DNA of 58,922 nucleotides. Origin: Aigarchaeota archaeon. Lineage in GTDB: Archaea; Thermoproteota; Nitrososphaeria_A; Caldarchaeales; Calditenuaceae. Of the stretch, positions 23,994 through 32,039 are shown piece by piece (the stretch's first letter is position 1; each line of letters begins with the position of its first letter). The position numbers were made by a program, and so were the translations under genes. The stretch covers positions 1-58,922 of the forward strand of contig JANXDH010000002.1 in the NCBI GenBank assembly GCA_025059745.1. The letters run 5' to 3'. The notes under the pieces were generated by a model. It saw nothing but the letters and a program-made list of their open reading frames with translations. It ran no database searches and was not told the origin of the DNA.

Positions 23994-24003
23994 TCTATAA
24001 TAT
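23994..24003 (+). promoter_or_regulatory. TATA box of the AbrB-like gene
   Basis: TCTATAATAT, about 25 bases before ATG 24024. Confidence 0.45.
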
Positions 24004-24023
24004 GATGGGCCGCAGGTGGACTG

Positions 24024-24191
24024 ATGGGAGATAAGGCGATGGGCGAGGATGAGATTCCGTTCTTCGCGGAGGTGACTGCTGGCGGTCGCATAACGATACC
24101 CGAGGAGATTAGGAAGATCTTCGAGATAAAGGACGGAGACTACCTACTTTGCAGGATAAAGGTTGTGAAGCGCAAGTCCAAGGAGTCCTAA
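24024..24191 (+). CDS. AbrB/SpoVT-type small DNA-binding protein (55 residues)
   Basis: A short ORF of 55 codons whose product carries a swapped-hairpin AbrB domain: FFAEVTAGGRITIPEEIRKIFEIKDGDYLLC is the classic G-R-I-T-I-P-x-x-I-R pattern. The tail is basic (KVVKRKSKES). Such proteins act as transition-state regulators or antitoxins; no toxin partner is adjacent. The 3' end overlaps the convergent MazG gene by 4 bases. It has its own TATA box. Confidence 0.8.
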   Translation: MGDKAMGEDEIPFFAEVTAGGRITIPEEIRKIFEIKDGDYLLCRIKVVKRKSKES

Positions 24192-24493
24192 ATGTATGCG
24201 CACTCACAGACGGGTTTAGAACACTTGGGGCACCCCGAACCGTACCTGTTCATAAAGACCTCCTCCAAGTTGATTTTGAGGAGGTTGCAGAAGCTCAGCA
24301 TCCATGCCAGTAAGTCCCCCAGCTCTGCACCGAGCGAGTCTAGGTCGCCCTTTATGTAAGCGTCAACGACCTCTCCCACCTCTGAGCACATCCACAACAA
24401 AGTCCTTTCAGGTCCTCGTTTGAGGTCCCGGTCTCCGTAGGTCTTCATCATGGAGTCTTGAAGCTCTCTGAGAGTGACGTGACAGGGACTCAT
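24188..24493 (-). CDS. MazG-family nucleotide pyrophosphohydrolase
   Basis: A 101-residue protein. The MazG metal motif is seen as SEVGEVVDAYIKG and AELGDLLAWMLSFCN (E-x-x-E, then E-x-x-D). The last 16 residues are Cys-rich (GCPKCSKPVCECAYI) and may bind a metal. MazG enzymes hydrolyse NTPs to NMP and pyrophosphate, often for house-cleaning. Its start overlaps the stop of the glycerol-1-phosphate dehydrogenase gene by 4 bases, so the two are co-translated. Confidence 0.85.
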   Translation of the reverse strand: MSPCHVTLRELQDSMMKTYGDRDLKRGPERTLLWMCSEVGEVVDAYIKGDLDSLGAELGDLLAWMLSFCNLLKINLEEVFMNRYGSGCPKCSKPVCECAYI

Positions 24494-25620
24494 CCTACCG
24501 TCTCCCTGACAAGGGACTCCGCATCTCTCAGATTGAGAGGTCTCTTGTGGAGTATAGTGAACCGATCGGGTCGGAGGTCTCTTGCCGTCATCAGAGCGTT
24601 CACGATCGACTCGGTGCTAATTCCGAGTTCTTCTCTACTCGTGGGGACCTTCAGCCCTCTCAATATGGATAGGATGGACTCGTGACTGAGCTTGGCGTCC
24701 TCCCACCAGCCCTCGTTCTCGACCTCGTGGTACTTGGACATCATTATGGTACCCAGTCCTACCAGCTCACCGTGGAGCGCGTTTTTCTGCTTCGATGCTT
24801 CTAGTCTGTGCGCAATCAGGTGTTCAGACCCGGAGCACGGTCTGGAGGACCCCATGAGGGCCATAGCCACACCTGACAGAAGGATGGATCTACAAAGTAC
24901 CGCTATATCGAAATTTCCCATCCGTAGAGAGTCTACGAGTGAGTCTAGGGAAGTCTTTACCACCCTCGCTGTGAGCTCACAATAGCGTTCGTTGACCGCA
25001 TCTCTACCCAACTCCCAGTCCTTCAACGACGTCGCCTTAGCCAGAATGTCCGCGCAGCCCGCGGATATCATTCGCCGGGGCTGATTCTCCAGTATATCTG
25101 AGTCGAAGAGCACGCCGACGGGTGGGTTGCATAGGATCGAGCGCTTAACAGAATCCGTACCGATCAGGGACGCAGTTGGCGAGACCACACCGTCGTGAGA
25201 TAACGTGGTCGGCACCGCTACGTATGGTATATCAGCGATCTTAGAGGCCAACTTGCACACGTCTATGACCGAGCCCCCACCGACTGCTACAGCCAAATCG
25301 CGTCCCACTAACGCCTCGGAGAGCCTGTAGGACTCGTCGACGGTGGGCTCAGAGACTATGGACTCCTCTACGCGTGCACCGTTGGCCGATAAGGCCTCGA
25401 TCACCGACTCACCCGCGATCCTCTTGGTCGTAGGATCCGCGACGACCAGCACCCTCACGCCCAAGCCCTCTATCGTTCTCTGAACCTCATCTATAACACC
25501 TCTGCCGAAGAGTAAAGATCTTATCGGCACTCTATGTGTTAGTCCACAACCGCACCTGAAGGGCTCGGGGAGCCTCACTCCTAGGTCTCTGATCCAGTGA
25601 CTGATCTCCTTCAATACCAT
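24490..25620 (-). CDS. egsA: sn-Glycerol-1-phosphate dehydrogenase
   Basis: A 376-residue iron-alcohol-dehydrogenase-fold enzyme that reduces dihydroxyacetone phosphate to sn-glycerol-1-phosphate, the backbone of archaeal ether lipids. Seen: VAVGGGSVIDVCKLAS (NAD site), VPTTLSHDGVVSPTASL and the C-terminal HGELVGLGTIMM, with candidate zinc ligands Asp and two His in their expected places. Length is near the usual 350. A TATA element (GTATAAATTTTTAGG region, about 25636-25650) supports the ATG at 25620. First gene of a two-gene operon with MazG. Confidence 0.95.
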   Translation of the reverse strand: MVLKEISHWIRDLGVRLPEPFRCGCGLTHRVPIRSLLFGRGVIDEVQRTIEGLGVRVLVVADPTTKRIAGESVIEALSANGARVEESIVSEPTVDESYRLSEALVGRDLAVAVGGGSVIDVCKLASKIADIPYVAVPTTLSHDGVVSPTASLIGTDSVKRSILCNPPVGVLFDSDILENQPRRMISAGCADILAKATSLKDWELGRDAVNERYCELTARVVKTSLDSLVDSLRMGNFDIAVLCRSILLSGVAMALMGSSRPCSGSEHLIAHRLEASKQKNALHGELVGLGTIMMSKYHEVENEGWWEDAKLSHESILSILRGLKVPTSREELGISTESIVNALMTARDLRPDRFTILHKRPLNLRDAESLVRETVG

Positions 25621-25678
25621 TACACGATATGGTGAACGAGTATAAATTTTTAGGAAGTGAGAGAGCCGCAGTCCCTCA

Positions 25679-26134
25679 CTAAGGCGGAGTTATCTTTATC
25701 GCGAGCACAGGACAGGCCGATTCGCAGGCCATGCAGTATATGCAGTCAGATTCGCGGACAGGGTCTGACTTGTCGGTCCTGTACTTCTCCCAGAGGTCTT
25801 TGTCCTTCTCGGGCGATATCTCTCTATCCTTTCCAGAGCCGGAGAACCCTGGGTTCAGGGCCCACTCGAAGACGTTCACAGGACAGACGTCCATACAGGC
25901 ACCGTCTGCTATGCACGAGTCCCAGTCAACCGCGACGTTGGTGCCGTGGATTCCGAGTTTCGTCGGATACGGCTTCCCTTCTGCGTCCGTTCTCTGGACT
26001 CCCTCTCCCCACGTGGCATGCCCACTGTGATCAACAGACTTTGGGTACTTACTCTTAAAGTCAGGGTCTATAGGCGCTGACTTGTAATCTACCTGTCGAG
26101 GCACCTCTACATCACACGTAGTACTATGAAGCAT
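25679..26134 (-). CDS. Zinc-containing ferredoxin (7Fe/8Fe type)
   Basis: A 151-residue ferredoxin with the long N-terminal extension of Sulfolobus/Thermoplasma zinc ferredoxins. The extension carries the His residues (DHSGHATWGEG, GIHGT) that, with an Asp in the core, bind zinc. The core has two cluster motifs: CIADGACMDVCPV and CIYCMACESACPV. The first has Asp in place of one Cys, as in proteins with a 3Fe cluster. It serves as electron carrier for oxoacid oxidoreductases. Single gene with its own promoter (TTTAAATAC on the minus strand near 26140). Confidence 0.93.
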   Translation of the reverse strand: MLHSTTCDVEVPRQVDYKSAPIDPDFKSKYPKSVDHSGHATWGEGVQRTDAEGKPYPTKLGIHGTNVAVDWDSCIADGACMDVCPVNVFEWALNPGFSGSGKDREISPEKDKDLWEKYRTDKSDPVRESDCIYCMACESACPVLAIKITPP

Positions 26135-26240
26135 CTGTATTTAAAGTACTCGACATCACACAATAACTACGAGTTCTTCAATAATGAACGCTAACACTAA
26201 AGGCGAACATATATAATTCAGATGGCACCTGACATGATCG

Positions 26241-26459
26241 ATGATGGGAGCGTCAAGTAGGGGCACGCAGCTGAAACAAATCAACCCCCTAACATATCTG
26301 AAGTGCACCGGCTGTGGGACCGTGAGCTCCAGGGAGTTCAGAGAGGGCGATTACGTCTTCAAGGAGACCGAGGAGAAGTGTCCGAAGTGCGACTCAACAA
26401 AGATGATCGTCGAGGACATATACGTCGAGGAGAAACCGCACCAGGGTAAGTCTAGGTGA
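26241..26459 (+). CDS. Small zinc-ribbon protein, function unknown
   Basis: A 72-residue protein (71 if the second ATG at 26244 is used). Two Cys pairs, CTGC and CPKC, separated by 27 residues form one zinc ribbon; the rest is charged. Short zinc-ribbon proteins like this are common in Thermoproteota and are usually taken as nucleic-acid or protein-binding. No function can be assigned. The end overlaps the convergent methionine aminopeptidase gene by 8 bases. Confidence 0.75.
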   Translation: MMGASSRGTQLKQINPLTYLKCTGCGTVSSREFREGDYVFKETEEKCPKCDSTKMIVEDIYVEEKPHQGKSR

Positions 26460-27342
26460 GTACCTCACATCCTTCGTATCTAGCTATGACTGTGTGCTCC
26501 GACTGCGCGACCGGACAACCGGTCCTCTCTACCAGCACCGGGTAACCGATCACGACCCCCTTCTTATATAACCTAGAATGGACGTCAGCGTTGTCGTACC
26601 CGATCCACCTCAGAGTATAGGGTAGTCCCCTAGATATCTCCCTCAACCTCTCTAGCAGCCTCAGCTCATCGTCTTTGAGCCTCCTAGCGGAGACGTTGCG
26701 TGAGACTTGAAAGATGTTGACGGTGGCCGAGTTGATGACCTCACCAGCCGCCGCCTGTAAGGTCCCGAAGGGCTCCACAGCGTAAACTCCACCCTCCCTG
26801 AGCTCGCTTGTGGAACTCGTAGGTACGTTAGGTATTGAGACCCCGCAATGTAATAGAAACCTATCTATCTCGTGGCCGGTCAGGTTCCTTATGGGTTTGA
26901 AACCGTGCCTCGTTAAGGTATTGTGGACTACCGCACCGATCTCTACGACTCTAACGCCGGCCCTGATTGACTTTATGGCTAATCTGAGGGCCTCCTCAGT
27001 CGCAAGTATTAGTGACGCGTATTGATTGTTGAGGGGGATGGAGATGGCAGTATCAACTATGAACCCGTTGACCTCTACGCCGAAGTCGACCTTCACTATA
27101 GAGTAGTCACCGAGCAAGAAGTTATCTCTGTGAGTCGGAGTGTAGTGCGCGGCCACTGCGTCTACATCGACATTACACGGGAATGCCGGTCTCCCACCCC
27201 TCCTCGATATCTCGTCCTCGACGAGCGTGCACAGGGATAGAGCGTCCATGTTCGGCCTGACCCCGGAGAGGACTATCTGCTTCACCTCTCTCGCTATCCT
27301 ACCGGCCTGTAAGTAAGCATCGTAACTCTCCTCGTCGAGCAC
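26452..27342 (-). CDS. map: Methionine aminopeptidase, type II
   Basis: A 296-residue metallopeptidase that removes initiator Met. The five metal ligands appear in order: two Asp in VKVDFGVEVNGFIVDTAIS, His in LTGHEIDRF, Glu in YAVEPFGT and Glu in SEHTVI. The type II insert between His and the first Glu (including LRDE-type helical segment) is present. Length matches archaeal type II enzymes. Single gene, divergent from TrpRS. Confidence 0.95.
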   Translation of the reverse strand: MLDEESYDAYLQAGRIAREVKQIVLSGVRPNMDALSLCTLVEDEISRRGGRPAFPCNVDVDAVAAHYTPTHRDNFLLGDYSIVKVDFGVEVNGFIVDTAISIPLNNQYASLILATEEALRLAIKSIRAGVRVVEIGAVVHNTLTRHGFKPIRNLTGHEIDRFLLHCGVSIPNVPTSSTSELREGGVYAVEPFGTLQAAAGEVINSATVNIFQVSRNVSARRLKDDELRLLERLREISRGLPYTLRWIGYDNADVHSRLYKKGVVIGYPVLVERTGCPVAQSEHTVIARYEGCEVLT

Positions 27343-27381
27343 TCCTAATTACATGCAATTTCCGTTCAACTAAACCTATCT

Positions 27382-27450
27382 CTCGATCGCCGACGCGCTC
27401 CTGATCGAGAAAGACTTATAGACCGACAAAGATCGAGCAGTTTTTAAAAA
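27382..27450 (+). promoter_or_regulatory. GATCGAG repeats and TATA box before TrpRS
   Basis: CTCGATC (27382-27388) and GATCGAG (27403-27409) form an inverted repeat, and a second GATCGAG follows at 27431-27437. A TATA-like TTTTTAAAAA at about 27441-27450 is followed by the TrpRS ATG at 27477. A control role for the repeats is inference. Confidence 0.35.
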
Positions 27451-27476
27451 GCCTCATACTGGTCTACCATGAGAGC

Positions 27477-28625
27477 ATGAGAGGCGATGGCGGTCCCACG
27501 GTCACCCCCTGGGAGGTCGAGGGGGAGATAGACTATATGAGACTGATAAAGGAGTTCGGAACCGAACCCCTCACGGACGACCTTGTGAGGAGGTTTGAGT
27601 TACTGGCCGGGGAGAGCAACTTTATGATAAGACGCAGGGTCTTCTTCTCGCACAGGGATCTGGACAAGGTGATGGAGGACCTCGAGGGGAAGAGGGGTTT
27701 CTTCCTCTACACTGGAAGGGGACCGAGCGGGCCGATGCACATAGGTCACATAATCCCGTTCTACTTCACGAGATGGCTCCAGGATAGGTTCAAGGCAAAC
27801 GTATACATCGAGATAACGGACGACGAGAAGTTCCTGGAGGAGAGCAGGGGCCTCTCGTACGACGATGTGCAGAGGTGGAGCTACGAGAACATCCTCGATA
27901 TAGCTGCGGTGGGGTTCGATCCGGACAGGACGTTCATCTTCAAAGACACTGAGTTCATAGGCCAGATATACCCACTTGTCTTGAAGATCGCGAGAAAGGT
28001 GAACTTCAGCTGGGTCAGGGCGGTATTCGGGTTCACGCCCCAGACGAACATCGGCATGATCTTCTACCCCGCCATACAGATGGTGCCGACCATGTTCGAG
28101 AGGAGGCGGTGTCTCATACCGGCTGCCATAGACCAGGACCCCTACTGGAGGATTCAGAGGGACATAGCGGAGGGGATGGGGTACTACAAGACCGCCGCTA
28201 TTCACAGCAAGTTTCTCGTGCCCCTCTCCGGTCCGGCCGGAAAGATGAGCTCATCAAAACCGGAGAGTATGATCTCTCTGAATGAGGATAGGGCGTCCAT
28301 AAGGAGGAAGATATGGCAGGCGTACTCTGGCGGTCAGCCCACAGTAGAGCTCCACCGGATGTACGGAGGAGATCCGAACGTGGACGTAGCCTTTCAATGG
28401 TTGAACTTCTTCTTCGAACCCGACGACAAGGTGATGAGAGAGATCGAGGAAGGGTACAGGTCCGGGTCCCTACTGAGCGGGGAGCTGAAGGAGATGCTGA
28501 TCGAGAAGGTCACTAAGTTCGTAGAGGAGCACGTCGCGAGACGCGAGGAAGTCAAGGACCTGATCAATCACTACCTAAGGGACGGAGAGCTCGCGAGACT
28601 CATGTGGAGCAAGAAGTTCGAGTGA
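27477..28625 (+). CDS. trpS: Tryptophanyl-tRNA synthetase
   Basis: A 382-residue class I aminoacyl-tRNA synthetase, archaeal/eukaryal length. Signature sequences: GPSGPMHIGHIIPFYF (HIGH) and GPAGKMSSSKPESM (KMSKS). The N-terminus TPWEVEGEIDY is the typical archaeal TrpRS start. It is followed by the SRP RNA gene on the same strand, but the RNA has its own promoter. Confidence 0.97.
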   Translation: MRGDGGPTVTPWEVEGEIDYMRLIKEFGTEPLTDDLVRRFELLAGESNFMIRRRVFFSHRDLDKVMEDLEGKRGFFLYTGRGPSGPMHIGHIIPFYFTRWLQDRFKANVYIEITDDEKFLEESRGLSYDDVQRWSYENILDIAAVGFDPDRTFIFKDTEFIGQIYPLVLKIARKVNFSWVRAVFGFTPQTNIGMIFYPAIQMVPTMFERRRCLIPAAIDQDPYWRIQRDIAEGMGYYKTAAIHSKFLVPLSGPAGKMSSSKPESMISLNEDRASIRRKIWQAYSGGQPTVELHRMYGGDPNVDVAFQWLNFFFEPDDKVMREIEEGYRSGSLLSGELKEMLIEKVTKFVEEHVARREEVKDLINHYLRDGELARLMWSKKFE

Positions 28626-28650
28626 CACCCCATTAGTTTTGAACGAACAG

Positions 28651-28658
28651 GTTAAAAG
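28651..28658 (+). promoter_or_regulatory. Promoter of the SRP RNA gene
   Basis: GTTAAAAG lies about 26 bases before the predicted 5' end at 28680, the distance expected for a TATA box. Confidence 0.45.
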
Positions 28659-28679
28659 CGAGCGACTGATCTTTACTCT

Positions 28680-29000
28680 CTGGCGGCGGGTAGGGCCGGG
28701 GGGCTAGCCCTCCCCTGTGACCTGAAACGGGCTAACGCAGGGGCCAGTAACCCATGGGGAGCGAGTAGCGCTACTGAACTAAGAGCGCGTCCAGGGATGA
28801 ACGTGCGACGGTGCGGAACTCGGTAGGACTCGCCTCCCTCGTAGGAGGGACTCAGCCAAGTCCTCACGCGCCGAACCGTGTCAGGCCCGGGAGGGAGCAG
28901 CACTAAGGCGCGGCTGGGTTGCTGCATCGAACCGTACGTGACATTGGGTGCACTCCGAAGTCAGTAGCCCGCGCCCGCGACTCGTGGGGGCCGCCGCCCT
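28680..29000 (+). ncRNA. ffs: Signal recognition particle RNA (7S)
   Basis: A 320-base GC-rich region with no ORF. The 5' end GGCGGCGG (28682-28689) pairs with CCGCCGCC (28991-28998), giving the archaeal helix 1 that closes the molecule. The helix 8 hallmark is seen at about 28880-28902: GTCAGGCCCGGG, then AGGGAGCAGCA, with the SRP54-binding internal loop AGCAG. The RNA forms SRP with SRP19 and SRP54 for co-translational membrane targeting. Confidence 0.93.
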
Positions 29001-29044
29001 AGATTCATGTTTTTATCATGGGGCTCTCCTTTGATCCAGCAGAG

Positions 29045-29209
29045 ATGGGTAAGCTGAAGCCACCTAAGCAGCGAAAGTTCGGTAAGGGGGCGGCTTCGTG
29101 CAAGAGGTGCGGTACCTCGGTGGGGGTAATCAGAAAATACAAGCTCTACATTTGTAGGAGGTGCATAAACGAGATCGCACCGGCCCTCGGGTTCAGGGCC
29201 TACAACTGA
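29045..29209 (+). CDS. rps14: Ribosomal protein uS14 (type Z, zinc-binding)
   Basis: A 54-residue protein from ATG 29045, with the four zinc Cys in CKRCG and CRRC and the ending ALGFRAYN. The start at MGKLKPPKQRKFG matches archaeal S14, which is 50-56 residues long; an upstream ATG at 29018 would add nine unlikely residues. S14 is usually inside the spc-type operon between L5 and S8. Here it is alone between SRP RNA and an unrelated gene. Confidence 0.95.
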   Translation: MGKLKPPKQRKFGKGAASCKRCGTSVGVIRKYKLYICRRCINEIAPALGFRAYN

Positions 29210-29213
29210 CCCA

Positions 29214-29636
29214 CTAGGGCTTTCTGAGCTCTATCTGATGCCTCTCCTGATGGCTGTGCTGGACCGCCCTCAATATCTCCTCTGTGGTGGATAGCAGCAG
29301 CGCCTTATCGGCTTTTCTCACCAAGATGGCCGCCCTCTCTGGGGTCGTCCTCAAGAATTTAGCCAGGCCGACAGTGTCAACCCCTGACGGTGTAAAGTAT
29401 TTGACGGTCTCTGGGGATAGGGGGGCCGGCCTGTGGTCTCTCAGCTTGAAGAAGAACGCGAGCCAAGCTCTGATCTCGTTAGTGGTCGCCTCATGCCGCC
29501 TAAGCAAGGACGTGTAATGCGCTTCGTTCTCCGGTATCAGTTCAACCGCCTTCTCTATCACCGCCTTCCAGACGGCCTCGTACCTGGTCTTCGATAGAGA
29601 AGTCCCCTCGGTGACGCACTGGATGTATCTGGGCAA
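29214..29636 (-). CDS. Unrecognised 140-residue protein
   Basis: A mainly helical, charged protein without signal peptide, membrane helix or clear motif. Segments include NEAHYTSLLRRHEATTNEIRAWLAFFFKL and GLAKFLRTTPERAAILVRKADKALLL, the latter resembling a small helix-turn-helix-like unit. I do not recognise a family. It ends four bases from the convergent S14 stop and is followed upstream on the same strand by the CBS-domain gene (17-base gap), so the two may share an mRNA. Confidence 0.65.
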   Translation of the reverse strand: MPRYIQCVTEGTSLSKTRYEAVWKAVIEKAVELIPENEAHYTSLLRRHEATTNEIRAWLAFFFKLRDHRPAPLSPETVKYFTPSGVDTVGLAKFLRTTPERAAILVRKADKALLLSTTEEILRAVQHSHQERHQIELRKP

Positions 29637-29653
29637 AGGTCACCCACTGAGCT

Positions 29654-30130
29654 CTAACCGTACATAGGCAACCTCTCCTCGTCCACCTTGGCGCTATCGA
29701 CGAGTATCCTCAGAAGTTCCTCACAGACCTTATACCCGGCAGACATGATGTGTACCGCCTCGCTCATGGTCACCATACCCAGGAGTCTCCCCTCATCATC
29801 TACGACGGGTAACCTCCTGAAACCGTTCGTTCTCATTATATGGAGAGCGTCATCCAATAAAACGCTGGACTTGACCACGACCAAAGGATAAGACATTACG
29901 TCCCTGACCCTGATCTTTGAGTGGTCGAGGCCGGTAGCGATCACCCTTCTGACCAGATCCTTCTCTGTCAGTATGCCGACTATCTTCCCGCCCTCCTCAA
30001 CCATTACGCTCCCCAATCCCATCCTGTCCATCAGAATCGCGGCCTCCCTGACCGTGGACCCCGCGCTTATAGTGTTCTTTATCGGTAACATGGCATCTGC
30101 GACGACCGGTCTAGATGATCTATCCGACAT
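29654..30130 (-). CDS. CBS-domain pair protein
   Basis: A 158-residue protein of two CBS domains (about residues 8-64 and 74-128), each with the typical turn: SVMVEEGGKIVGILTEKDLVRR and LPVVDDEGRLLGMVTMSEAV. Pairs of CBS domains bind adenine nucleotides and act as energy or ionic sensors. No effector domain is attached, so it probably works on a partner. The neighbouring unrecognised gene downstream is a candidate. Confidence 0.9.
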   Translation of the reverse strand: MSDRSSRPVVADAMLPIKNTISAGSTVREAAILMDRMGLGSVMVEEGGKIVGILTEKDLVRRVIATGLDHSKIRVRDVMSYPLVVVKSSVLLDDALHIMRTNGFRRLPVVDDEGRLLGMVTMSEAVHIMSAGYKVCEELLRILVDSAKVDEERLPMYG

Positions 30131-30235
30131 GCTTGACCTATTGAGTGCTCGAGCGGTTGTTAAGTGTTTCTCGATTGTAAAGACCGCAGTTTAATGAGTT
30201 AGTTATATATATCACGGTCGTCTGGGGTTTGTAAG

Positions 30236-30397
30236 ATGCCGATAGCAGACGCAACCCTCATCCAGCTCGCTCAGAGGAGAAGGCTCTACTACAAGATATG
30301 CAGGCAGTGCGGGGGGCGAAACTCTGCCAGCGCGGTGAAGTGCAGGAAGTGTAAGAGTTACAACCTCAGGTGGAAGAAGCGGGAGATAAAGAGGTAG
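30236..30397 (+). CDS. rpl40e: Ribosomal protein eL40
   Basis: A 53-residue zinc-binding ribosomal protein. ATG 30236 gives MPIADATLIQLAQRRRLYYK and the four Cys in CRQCGG and CRKC. Too short for many gene finders but highly specific. A TATA-like stretch (TTATATATATC, about 30203-30213) precedes it at leaderless distance. Single gene. Confidence 0.95.
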   Translation: MPIADATLIQLAQRRRLYYKICRQCGGRNSASAVKCRKCKSYNLRWKKREIKR

Positions 30398-30406
30398 TCG
30401 TATCGA

Positions 30407-31819
30407 TCAACCGTCACCTCTATGCACCTCCCTCTTCTCAGCCTCTAGTAAATTGGGGAACCTTACCAAGAAAGTCATAGCGATTATGAGCACCGCGGCC
30501 AAACCTCCTACGCCGAACGAGGACAGGAACGGGAAGTTATCAACGCCCATTACAGTGCCATCTAGTACGACGCCCGAGACGGAGACCCACATGATCTGAG
30601 TCCCCACCGCGGCACCCATCATCCTGACGAACGAGAGGAAAGAGGTTATTATCCCGAGCTCCTCCCTCCTCGCTAGGGTCTGGACCGCTATAACTGAGAC
30701 CGGGACTGTGAACCCCATCCCAGCACCCAGTAGGATCAGGGAGGTGAGAATCAGGGTCAGGTTCTCTACAGGGAGCTGAGTGATGGCAATCATTGTCATC
30801 GATATCGCGAGCAGCACTCCGCCCACCCTCATAAGAGATGCCGGATCATACCTCACCACAAGTCTGCTGCCTACTATATTGGCAAAGACCCACGATATGG
30901 TGATGGCTGTCAAGGCCATCCCCGTCATCATGGGCGATAGTCCGACGACCCATTGAAGAATGGGAGGAGTAACTGAGATAGAACCGAAGAATATGAAGCC
31001 CGCGAGCACGTTGATGGCCATGGAATAGGTGTTGTAACCGTTCCTATAGACGTGTAAGGGTATGAAGGGCTCTCGTGATCTCAACTCGTTGTATAGGAAG
31101 AACGCGAACGAGAGCACCGACACCGGTAGAATTAGGTAGATCAGCAACTCAGAGCTGAGGCCCCCGTCTATCAGTATGAAGGCTGAGCACACCATAGTAG
31201 CGAACAGACTAACACTGACCAGATTTATCCCCCTCCCCACGGCGCTACTGTTCGGGCCGTCGAGCCTCAGATACCGATAAATCAGGTAAATACAGAGCAG
31301 TCCGGGGGGCACGTTTATCAGGTAGACCCACCGCCACCCCACCGTCTCAACGATGAAGCCACCTATAATGGGACCTATGACGCTGCTGATACCCCATACA
31401 GAGGACGTGTACCCAGTTACCCTCCCCCTCTCCTCGAGCCTGAAGATCGCTCCTATAACCGTGAAGGTCAGAACGAATAACGCTCCTCCCCCGATACCCT
31501 GTATGACCCTGAAGAGTGTGAGGCTCACCATGTCGACGGAGATCCCGGCCAAAAGCGATCCCACTACGAAGGTCACGATACCTGCGAGGTAACTCGACCT
31601 CCTCCCCCTCAGATCTGAGAGCCTCCCCCATATAGGACCGGATATGGTGGAGGCGAGGATGTAACCGGTGATGGGCCAGATGTACAACTCCTCCCCCATT
31701 AACTCGCTCACCGCAACCGGCATCGCGACCGACGCTATGGTCGACTCTAGCGAGGCCATGAATAGAGCGGTCATTACGGCCGCTATGATAGGCCGTTTAC
31801 TCGAATCTATCACCTGCAA
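30407..31819 (-). CDS. MFS transporter, DHA2 (14-TMS drug/H+ antiporter) type
   Basis: A 470-residue membrane protein with 13-14 hydrophobic helices. Family motif A appears as GRLSDLRGRRSSYLAG after TM2, and motif C-like GIGGGALFVLTFTVIGAIF and GYTSSVWGISSVIGPIIGGF in TM5 are characteristic of EmrB/QacA exporters. Exports hydrophobic compounds by proton antiport. Start TTG 31819; a GTG at 31813 is a possible alternative. The gene is not in an operon. Confidence 0.88.
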   Translation of the reverse strand: MQVIDSSKRPIIAAVMTALFMASLESTIASVAMPVAVSELMGEELYIWPITGYILASTISGPIWGRLSDLRGRRSSYLAGIVTFVVGSLLAGISVDMVSLTLFRVIQGIGGGALFVLTFTVIGAIFRLEERGRVTGYTSSVWGISSVIGPIIGGFIVETVGWRWVYLINVPPGLLCIYLIYRYLRLDGPNSSAVGRGINLVSVSLFATMVCSAFILIDGGLSSELLIYLILPVSVLSFAFFLYNELRSREPFIPLHVYRNGYNTYSMAINVLAGFIFFGSISVTPPILQWVVGLSPMMTGMALTAITISWVFANIVGSRLVVRYDPASLMRVGGVLLAISMTMIAITQLPVENLTLILTSLILLGAGMGFTVPVSVIAVQTLARREELGIITSFLSFVRMMGAAVGTQIMWVSVSGVVLDGTVMGVDNFPFLSSFGVGGLAAVLIIAMTFLVRFPNLLEAEKREVHRGDG

Positions 31820-31856
31820 TTCACTGTAGCTCTGAGGTCCAGATTGGCGACCGCAA

Positions 31857-31864
31857 ATTTATAA
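31857..31864. promoter_or_regulatory. Palindromic TATA element between MFS gene and candidate RNA
   Basis: ATTTATAA contains the symmetrical TTATAA and could serve both directions: the MFS gene (start 31819) on the minus strand, and on the plus strand a transcript beginning near 31885, exactly where the stem of the candidate RNA starts. Confidence 0.4.
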
Positions 31865-31884
31865 CCCTATCACTGGCGAATCGA

Positions 31885-31962
31885 GAGGTGGGTCGAGTAA
31901 ATCCCCTAGGGGACTGATTTCAGGTGTGCGCGTGCTCGACCGACTAGCAGATCCCACACCTC
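31885..31962 (+). ncRNA. Candidate structured RNA of unknown type
   Basis: A 78-base stretch whose ends pair. GAGGTG (31885-31890) pairs with CACCTC (31957-31962), and GGTCGAG (31891-31897) pairs with CTCGACC (31935-31941). On the 5' side the two stems are contiguous; on the 3' side they are separated by 15 bases (GACTAGCAGATCCCA). The inner part can fold as AAATC/GATTT around CCC/GGG. A TATA box lies at the correct distance. It is not a tRNA (no T-arm) and shows no clear C/D or H/ACA boxes. A 6-bp hairpin ATGTGA/TCACAT (31967-31982) right after it could end the transcript. Confidence 0.4.
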
Positions 31963-31966
31963 GCTG

Positions 31967-31982
31967 ATGTGACCGATCACAT
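31967..31982 (+). terminator. Hairpin after the candidate RNA
   Basis: ATGTGA, four-base loop CCGA, TCACAT is a perfect short stem-loop. No T-run follows, so a terminator role is uncertain; it may be an RNA or protein-binding element. Confidence 0.3.
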
Positions 31983-32039
31983 GGTGACGTGATGGGGATG
32001 ACCTCATGGTAATATACCGAGCGTGATGACGCTCTTAAT

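Noticed and set aside
27600-28205. Minus-strand ORF of 201 codons
   Set aside because: Antisense to TrpRS, whose signature motifs are clear.
28673-28927. Minus-strand ORF of 84 codons
   Set aside because: Lies across the SRP RNA, whose pairing explains the sequence.
31883-31975. Reading the candidate RNA as a tRNA or H/ACA guide
   Set aside because: No T-arm or anticodon arm, and no symmetrical pseudouridylation pocket or 3' ACA at the right distance.
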